Shown: piece by piece, positions 1 to 4,281 of the stretch
How the letters are laid out: each line of letters begins with the position of its first letter
Position numbering within the stretch: position 1 is the first letter of the stretch
Source: Caldifarciminota bacterium
GTDB lineage: Bacteria; Hydrothermota; Tepidihabitantia; Tepidihabitantales; Tepidihabitantaceae
Length of the DNA stretch: 7,374 bases
Direction: 5' to 3'
Assembly: GCA_011049385.1 (NCBI GenBank)
Contig: DSBX01000251.1
Coordinates: forward strand, 1-7,374
Notes under the pieces: model-generated
Told to the model about the DNA's origin: nothing
The model's input: only the letters and a program-made list of their open reading frames with translations
Database searches by the model: none
Translations under genes and position numbers: made by a program

Positions 1-48
1 CTGCAACATATAGCCAGTCTACCCGGTAACGCTGTCCAAGCAGGCAGG

Positions 49-92
49 TATGACATTTTCGCGTTGTAGTTAGCTATGACATTATCGCGTTG
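49..92 (+). repeat. 18-bp direct-repeat pair upstream of the peptidase gene
   Basis: TATGACATTTTCGCGTTG at 49-66 recurs as TATGACATTATCGCGTTG at 75-92. There is one mismatch in 18, and the copies start 26 bp apart. Two closely spaced direct repeats beginning TGACATT resemble the multiple terminal repeats of IS21-type elements, but no transposase is visible in the window, so a relict or solo IS end is only one reading. They could equally be paired protein-binding sites, since the second copy ends 25 bp before the -35 box at 118. The repeat is plain in the sequence; its role is unknown. Confidence 0.6.
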
Positions 93-117
93 CATCCACA
101 CCTAGGTCGCCGGTATG

Positions 118-146
118 TTGACAGGCAAGCCCGGGGTGTCTATTCT
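118..146 (+). promoter_or_regulatory. Sigma70-like promoter of the C25 peptidase gene
   Basis: A perfect -35 box TTGACA (118-123) is followed after exactly 17 bp by TATTCT (141-146), which matches 4 of 6 bases of the -10 consensus. Transcription would start near 153 and give a 5' UTR of roughly 95 nt before the GTG start at 249. It is the best promoter-like pair seen upstream of this gene. Confidence 0.55.
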
Positions 147-162
147 GTAACGTAGATTCGGA

Positions 163-187
163 GGCGACGAGACACGTCTCGTCCGCC
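163..187 (+). promoter_or_regulatory. Dyad / 5'-UTR hairpin
   Basis: GACGAGAC (166-173) and GTCTCGTC (176-183) are perfect inverted repeats separated by AC. GGC (163-165) and GCC (185-187) extend the stem past one bulged C at 184. In RNA this is a 7-bp stem with a CACG loop plus an outer clamp, lying about 10-35 nt downstream of the predicted transcription start. It could be an operator dyad or a 5' mRNA-stabilising hairpin; no binding protein can be named. Confidence 0.45.
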
Positions 188-235
188 CGCATCGTCCAGG
201 TCAGCGCCGCCGGTGTGCTTCGGCGGCAAACAGCC

Positions 236-242
236 AAGGAGG
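236..242 (+). promoter_or_regulatory. Ribosome binding site fixing the GTG start at 249
   Basis: AAGGAGG is an excellent anti-SD match placed 6 nt before GTG at 249. It rules out the longer in-frame start at 213, which would put 12 non-signal residues ahead of the basic SRK n-region and has no comparable site. Confidence 0.85.
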
Positions 243-248
243 CGGATA

Positions 249-3200
249 GTGTCAAGAAAGCTCATGACTGCGCTGATGGTGCTCATCGGCGTCGGGCTGG
301 CCGGGGCCGAGTGGCTCCCGGTCGCCGGCGGTACGGGCGGAGTGAGCATCAGCGTCATCGAACAGAGCCCCTCGCGCACCGTGGTCGAAGTTGTGTTGCC
401 CGGGCTCGCGGTGGAACGAGTAACCGAAGGCGGCGTCGAGTACGCCCGCCTCGCAATACCCGACGAGGTGATGGCGGTACTCGAGGTCGGTCGGCCGCAG
501 GTGCCGAAGGTTTCACTCCTGCTCGGGGTGCCCGACGGCGCGCGGGTGACCGCCCGGGCGACGGTGGACGAGACGGTGACCTATGCGGTCGGCAACGTCT
601 ACCCGCTCCAGGAGCCGCAGGTGGACAGCCGGCCGAGGCCACCCTTCACCATTGACGCCGCTTTCTACACCCGGGACGCCAGCTTCCCGGGCCCGGCGGT
701 CAGGCTCATCGAGACCGGGGTCTGGCGCGACCTGGCGGTCGCCAACCTGCAGGTCTATCCGGTGCAGGTCAACCCGGCCCGGGGCGAAGTCACGGTGGCG
801 AAGAAGGTGCGGGTCGAGGTCAGCCATCCCGGCGGCAGTTACCCGTCGTCGGTGCCGGACTGGCTCTACCCGACCTATGGCGCGTTCATTGACAACTTCG
901 CGGAACTTCGGCTACGGCCGAGGGTGGACTACGACGACGGCGTTCGCTACCTGGTGTTCTGCCACCAGAACCACGCCGGCAACTCGATGCTCCACGACAG
1001 CCTGCTCGGCTGGGTCAAACAGCGCGGTTATGATACCCGCGTCATCGTCAAGTCCGGCTTCACCGCGGCGGAAATCAAGGACTCGATACGGCAGGAGTAC
1101 GACCGGCACAGCCCGGCGGTGCTCCAGCACGTCCTGCTCGTCGGCGAGTACGCCGAAGTGCCGATGGGTTCCTATTCGGGCGTGGGCAAGAGCGACTTCT
1201 ACTACGCGGACATCGAGCCCTGGCCGGTGGGTGACAACTATCCGGAGCTGAACATCGCCCGGTTCTCGCCCGAGTCTCAGACCGACCTCGACAACCAGAT
1301 TCGCAAGGCCCTCAAGTACCAGCGCGACCCGGTCACGACCAACGACTGGCTCGACAACATGACCTTCGTCGCCCACCGTGAGCAGTACCCGGCCAAGTAC
1401 TCCGGCTGTGTCCGTGGGGTTTATCACATGCCCAAGCCCTACTGGCAGCCGGACATTGACACGATAATGGGCCAGTTCAAGAACAACACCGACGTCACCA
1501 ACGCGGTCAACGCCGGTGTCGGCATCCTCGCTTACCGCGGGCACGGCTATCACACCGAATGGTCGGGCTGGTGCGGCAGTAACTGGAACAACGCCAATGT
1601 TGATGCGCTCACCAACGGCGACATGACACCGGTGACCCTGCACTGGGCCTGCCACTGCGGCGAGATTTCGACCGCGACCTGTCACGCCGAAGCCTGGATG
1701 CGCAAGTACCCGGGCGGCTCGGTCTCGGCCCTGGCCGCGACCCAGGCCAGCTACACCCTGCCCAACCACGGCCAGTGCTCGACCCTGACCCGGGCGATGA
1801 CCGACACCTGGACGATTACCGTGCCGGGTGTGCGCGACTACGCCGGGCCGGTTTTCTCCATCGGCGGCCAGATGAGCTATATGGACGCCTACATCGCCAA
1901 GTACTGGCCTTCGAGTCCGTACTTCTACAACATCTGGATGTACCTGACCCTCGGCGACCCGGCGATGCCGGTCTGGGCCGGCACGCCGGCAACCGCGACG
2001 GTCAACTGTCCGGACTCGATTCCGCTCGGGTCGTACAGCCTCAACGTCGGGGTTCTCACCGGCGGCCGGCCGGTTGAGAACGCGCTCGTCTGCGCCTGGC
2101 GCGATGGTGAGTTCTATGTCGTCGAACGTACCGACGCGGCCGGCAACGCCACGCTCCAGGTGGACGCGGCTACGGCGGGCGAAGTGCTGCTCACGGTCAG
2201 CGAAGGTCACGCCCAGCATTCGACCCCGGGCGTCATCCACACGCCGATCCTGCCGTACGAGCGCATCGTGATGGCCGGCGGCGGCTCGCCTTCTCCGGGC
2301 GAACTGCTGATGGACCACGACACCGGCTACTGCCGGCTGACGGTATCGGCCCAGGGTTCGATCGGCTACGACGTTGCTGCGGATGCGGGCAGTGGGTTCC
2401 GCTATCCCAAGACCGCGGCCTCGGCGCTCTTCTACGGCAGTTTCGCGGTCGGCAACGCCGAGGGCTACATCGCGGACCGCCACTTCGGGCAACCGGCTTC
2501 CGGACCGCAGAACTCAGACCTCGTGGTTGTGGATTCCCTCCGGTCGGTCGTGCCGCCGGCGGCCGGGGACCAGCACTACCGCGGCAGTTACAGCGACGCC
2601 GGGCATCCCTCGCCCAAGGGCCTGCTCATCACTCAGAACAGCCACCAGTCCGCACACACCGGTTATGACGACTTCGTGGTGATGATTTTCGATATCACCA
2701 ACGAAGGCTCCGGGCCGGTCGAGGGCCTCTACGCCGGGGTATTCGCGGACTTCGATGTCGGCGCGGACCCGGCCGCCAACGTCGCGGCCAGCGACGAAGC
2801 CCGCCGGTTCACCTGGATGCGTCAGAATGCGAACCAGAACCCGACGGTCGGGGTCAAGATTCTCGAACCGCGGTCCTTCGCCAATCTCGCGGCGGTGGAC
2901 CACGAGCGCTACGTCTATCCCGACTCGGCGATGACGGATGGGATGAAGTGGCGGTTCCTGAACGGGACAATAGTCCAGCGCAACTCGAACCGGCCCTACG
3001 ACTGGTCCACGCTGACTTCGGTCGGCCCGTTCGACCTTGCGGTCGGTGACACTCACCGTTTCGCGGTCGCCTTCTTCGGTGGCGCGGACGAGAACCAAGC
3101 CCGGGCGCACGCGGACTCGGCCCAGAGCTGGTACACCGGCAACGTCGGGGTGAAGGAACCGGCATCGAGGCCGGCGACCGAAGGCCGGCCGCTCTTCTTC

Positions 3201-3437
3201 AGCCCGAACCCGTTCCGCCGCGGCACCTTCGTCCACTACCACACGCCGCTGGGCGGTCGGGTCCTGCTCACCGCCTACGACGCGGCCGGGCGCGAGCTTG
3301 AACGCACCGAGTTCAACGCGGTCGCGGGCGGCGGACGCCACTTCTGGCAGCCCGAGGAACTGGCCCGGGGCGTGTACTTCGTCCGGGTCAGCCTGCCGAG
3401 CGGCGAATCGGTCGCCAAGGTCCTGATGCTCGACTGA
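249..3437 (+). CDS. Secreted gingipain-like C25 cysteine peptidase with type-IX-like sorting domain
   Basis: A 1062-aa secreted cysteine endopeptidase of family C25, the gingipain family. Numbering is from the GTG at 249, chosen for its Shine-Dalgarno and because it begins a clean signal peptide (SRK, hydrophobic core, GLAGA, cut near residue 20). Residues ~22-200 look like the C25 propeptide. The catalytic domain, ~233-576, carries LVGEYAEVP, the IARFSPESQTDL stretch that matches gingipain GRFSCESKEDL, the catalytic His in YRGHG (His432) and the catalytic Cys in HWACHCG (Cys468), and it ends in LTLGDPAMPVW. An Ig-like segment follows (~580-660), then ~300 residues of unassigned beta-rich module, then a sorting domain from ~980 (SPNPF, YDAAGREL, ARGVYFVRV, KVLML) implying T9SS-like export. 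Oddities are an extra Cys470 two residues past the nucleophile and further cysteines near the active site (387, 442, 478, 510). GC3 is very high, which explains the long antisense open frames. Arg versus Lys specificity cannot be read from sequence alone. Confidence 0.93.
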   Translation: MSRKLMTALMVLIGVGLAGAEWLPVAGGTGGVSISVIEQSPSRTVVEVVLPGLAVERVTEGGVEYARLAIPDEVMAVLEVGRPQVPKVSLLLGVPDGARVTARATVDETVTYAVGNVYPLQEPQVDSRPRPPFTIDAAFYTRDASFPGPAVRLIETGVWRDLAVANLQVYPVQVNPARGEVTVAKKVRVEVSHPGGSYPSSVPDWLYPTYGAFIDNFAELRLRPRVDYDDGVRYLVFCHQNHAGNSMLHDSLLGWVKQRGYDTRVIVKSGFTAAEIKDSIRQEYDRHSPAVLQHVLLVGEYAEVPMGSYSGVGKSDFYYADIEPWPVGDNYPELNIARFSPESQTDLDNQIRKALKYQRDPVTTNDWLDNMTFVAHREQYPAKYSGCVRGVYHMPKPYWQPDIDTIMGQFKNNTDVTNAVNAGVGILAYRGHGYHTEWSGWCGSNWNNANVDALTNGDMTPVTLHWACHCGEISTATCHAEAWMRKYPGGSVSALAATQASYTLPNHGQCSTLTRAMTDTWTITVPGVRDYAGPVFSIGGQMSYMDAYIAKYWPSSPYFYNIWMYLTLGDPAMPVWAGTPATATVNCPDSIPLGSYSLNVGVLTGGRPVENALVCAWRDGEFYVVERTDAAGNATLQVDAATAGEVLLTVSEGHAQHSTPGVIHTPILPYERIVMAGGGSPSPGELLMDHDTGYCRLTVSAQGSIGYDVAADAGSGFRYPKTAASALFYGSFAVGNAEGYIADRHFGQPASGPQNSDLVVVDSLRSVVPPAAGDQHYRGSYSDAGHPSPKGLLITQNSHQSAHTGYDDFVVMIFDITNEGSGPVEGLYAGVFADFDVGADPAANVAASDEARRFTWMRQNANQNPTVGVKILEPRSFANLAAVDHERYVYPDSAMTDGMKWRFLNGTIVQRNSNRPYDWSTLTSVGPFDLAVGDTHRFAVAFFGGADENQARAHADSAQSWYTGNVGVKEPASRPATEGRPLFFSPNPFRRGTFVHYHTPLGGRVLLTAYDAAGRELERTEFNAVAGGGRHFWQPEELARGVYFVRVSLPSGESVAKVLMLD

Positions 3438-3457
3438 CCGGACCGGGAAGTATCCTG

Positions 3458-3483
3458 CGCGGGGCGGCTTCGGCCGCCCCGCG
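3458..3483 (+). terminator. GC-rich UUCG hairpin after the peptidase gene
   Basis: CGCGGGGCGGC (3458-3468), loop TTCG (3469-3472) and GCCGCCCCGCG (3473-3483) form a perfect 11-bp stem closed by the extra-stable C(UUCG)G tetraloop, 20 nt after the stop codon. No T-tract follows, so this is either a tract-less terminator or a 3'-end-protecting structure rather than a textbook intrinsic terminator. Confidence 0.6.
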
Positions 3484-3510
3484 GCTTCGTGCGGAAAGGG
3501 CGGTCTTCGT

Positions 3511-3612
3511 CGCCGATGGACGCCGGACAGGAAGTAACCGCCGATGCTTCGCCCGAAGGGCGAGAGCCCGCACGCCGATGGACGCCAAGCGGAGGGACTG
3601 GGGGATGACCCG
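3511..3612 (+). repeat. Dispersed 'CCGATG...GATGGACGCC' repeat, copy 1 (interrupted)
   Basis: CCGGACAG (3523-3530) and ACCGCCGATGC (3537-3547), then ACGCCGATGGACGCC (3572-3586) and GCGGAGGGA (3589-3597), match the same blocks in the same order in copy 2 at 4093-4158. Copy 1 differs in holding 24 extra bases (3548-3571). CGCCGATGGACGCC also occurs just upstream at 3511-3524, exactly as at 3573-3586, so part of the unit is duplicated in tandem. Similar 'accgccgatgcacgc' phrases are, from memory, common between genes of uncultured bacteria; the family is not named here. Confidence 0.65.
3548..3571 (+). repeat. 24-nt hairpin insertion within repeat copy 1
   Basis: These 24 bases lie between two blocks that are contiguous in copy 2 (junction at 4117/4118). 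They contain TCGCCC (3549-3554), loop GAA and GGGCGA (3558-3563), a perfect 6-bp stem extendable by a T-G pair. No target duplication beyond the shared C is evident. Insertion in copy 1 and deletion from copy 2 cannot be distinguished with two copies. Confidence 0.55.
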
Positions 3613-3632
3613 ATTCCGTTGCCCGTGTGGGA

Positions 3633-3648
3633 GCGGTCTCCAGACCGC
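3633..3648. repeat. Short palindrome GCGGTCT/AGACCGC
   Basis: GCGGTCT (3633-3639), CC and AGACCGC (3642-3648) form a 7-bp inverted repeat; in RNA this is 6 bp with a UCCA loop. The surrounding phrase 'gtgggagcggtctccagaccgcga' resembles short intergenic palindromes often met in environmental genomes, which is a recollection and not a database result. Confidence 0.45.
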
Positions 3649-3705
3649 GATTGCTGGCCCTTCCCCTGGCCTGCGGTTCGTCTGCGCCGGCTCCTCAGTA
3701 CCACC

Positions 3706-3945
3706 CCGGATATGCTTCCGGGGATTATCCGGAGGACGGCTCTCAGGATGCTCCGGACGATGCCCCGGACTGCGGCCCGGGGGCAAACCCGACCTAGGCT
3801 TCGGTCTATGCCCCGGCCCGGGACCCGAAGGATGCTTTCGACCATCACCCTCGGTGCAGTTCCCGGTGTCCTCTGGACAGGACCTCTTCCGATACTCCCC
3901 GTCATCGCCCGGACAATGACCCGGAGTACAGCTCTGGGGGGTATC
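3706..3945. repeat. Degenerate 12-bp tandem array, about 20 units
   Basis: CCGG or a one-base variant recurs every 12 bases: 3706, 3718, 3729, 3741 (degenerate), 3753, 3765, 3777, 3789, 3801, 3813, 3825, 3838, 3851, 3863, then less regularly to 3909, 3921 and 3934. The read-off consensus is about YCGGASKATGCY, and the cleanest unit is CCGGACGATGCC at 3753. Because 12 is a multiple of 3, both strands translate as tetrapeptide repeats, for example R-x-(I/V)-x on the minus strand. No start signal or matching codon bias supports translation. I read it as a decayed minisatellite. Confidence 0.65.
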
Positions 3946-3951
3946 CCCCCC
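3936..3951. repeat. G6-TAT-C7 inverted repeat
   Basis: Six G (3936-3941), TAT and seven C (3945-3951) form a short perfect hairpin at the right edge of the 12-bp array. It may simply be a collapsed array unit; no function is evident. Confidence 0.4.
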
Positions 3952-4068
3952 ACGGCCCCTGGGCGGCCCACCCGGCGGGAAAAATGCGCTCTCGGCCGGA
4001 TTTCCTTGTCGGTCAGCGGCTGGAATGGGCTACAGAGAGGTGAAGGACGTCCGAGGAAGAGGTCGAGC

Positions 4069-4084
4069 GGTCAAGTGGTCAAGT
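4069..4084 (+). repeat. Tandem octamer GGTCAAGT x2
   Basis: GGTCAAGT at 4069-4076 is repeated exactly at 4077-4084, just before dispersed-repeat copy 2. The same GGTCAAG core appears as an octamer tandem on the minus strand inside the propeller gene (4329-4306). Confidence 0.6.
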
Positions 4085-4092
4085 GAAGAAAC

Positions 4093-4158
4093 CCGGACAG
4101 AGAGAAACCGCCGATGCACGCTGATGGACGCCGAACGGAGGGAAGCGGGGATGTGACC
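4093..4158 (+). repeat. Dispersed 'CCGATG...GATGGACGCC' repeat, copy 2 (uninterrupted)
   Basis: CCGGACAG (4093-4100), ACCGCCGATGC (4107-4117) and ACGCTGATGGACGCC (4118-4132), then CGGAGGGAAGCGGGGATG (to 4152). This is collinear with copy 1 but without the 24-nt hairpin. Small open frames starting at the internal ATG in each copy are by-products of the repeat. Confidence 0.65.
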
Positions 4159-4166
4159 GGGCCGCA

Positions 4167-4216
4167 GGACATGACCGAATTGCGCTCGGGCAATTCGGAT
4201 CGTGTCCCAAGGCCCA
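4167..4216 (+). repeat. Structured palindromic repeat, intergenic copy
   Basis: The inner stem is CCGAATTGC (4175-4183), loop GCTCGG and GCAATTCGG (4190-4198). The outer stem is GGACATGA (4167-4174) with TCGTGTCC (4200-4207), leaving A4199 bulged and one U-G wobble (4172/4202). Together they make 17 pairs. A tail CAAGGCCCA (4208-4216) follows. The same structure and tail occur on the minus strand inside the propeller gene (4489-4440) with compensated stem changes. On the minus strand this copy lies 75 nt past the propeller stop and could also protect that mRNA's 3' end. Confidence 0.7.
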
Positions 4217-4281
4217 AGGCGCGGGATTCCCGGACGGACGAAGAGACCGCCGACGAACGCGGCCGGGCCGATATCGCCCGC

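Larger units (their letters stand above)
3438..4281. other. Convergent intergenic region filled with repeats, no credible CDS
   Basis: 844 bp separate the 3' ends of the peptidase gene (plus) and the propeller gene (minus). Several frames stay open because the DNA is GC-rich. None has a convincing Shine-Dalgarno, a recognisable domain or the GC3 bias of the peptidase gene, and codons such as AGA, ATA and GGA occur where coding would be supposed. The content is a terminator-like hairpin, two copies of a dispersed repeat, a 12-bp tandem array, an octamer duplication and a structured palindrome, each listed separately. CCCAAGG is also tandemly duplicated at 4206-4219. Confidence 0.7.

Noticed and set aside
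213..248. Longer N-terminus of the peptidase from GTG 213
   Set aside because: AAGGAGG at 236-242 lies within this extension and points to GTG 249, which also begins the signal peptide correctly.
912..2492. 526-codon open frame antisense to the C25 peptidase
   Set aside because: It is the shadow of a very high-GC3 gene; it has no signal, domain or ribosome site, while the sense frame carries clear C25 catalytic motifs.
3704..3945. CRISPR array
   Set aside because: The 12-bp units are contiguous and degenerate, with no conserved repeat/unique spacer alternation and no cas gene.
2514..3971. 485-codon minus-strand open frame running from the 12-bp array into the peptidase gene
   Set aside because: More than 900 bp are antisense to a solid gene, the GTG start has no Shine-Dalgarno, and the tetrapeptide repeat at its start follows automatically from the 12-bp DNA periodicity.
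3544..4086. 180-codon plus-strand open frame in the intergenic region
   Set aside because: Its ATG lies inside a dispersed repeat that supplies the same ATG at copy 2; the upstream AGGAAG is weak, codon use is unlike the peptidase gene and no domain is seen.
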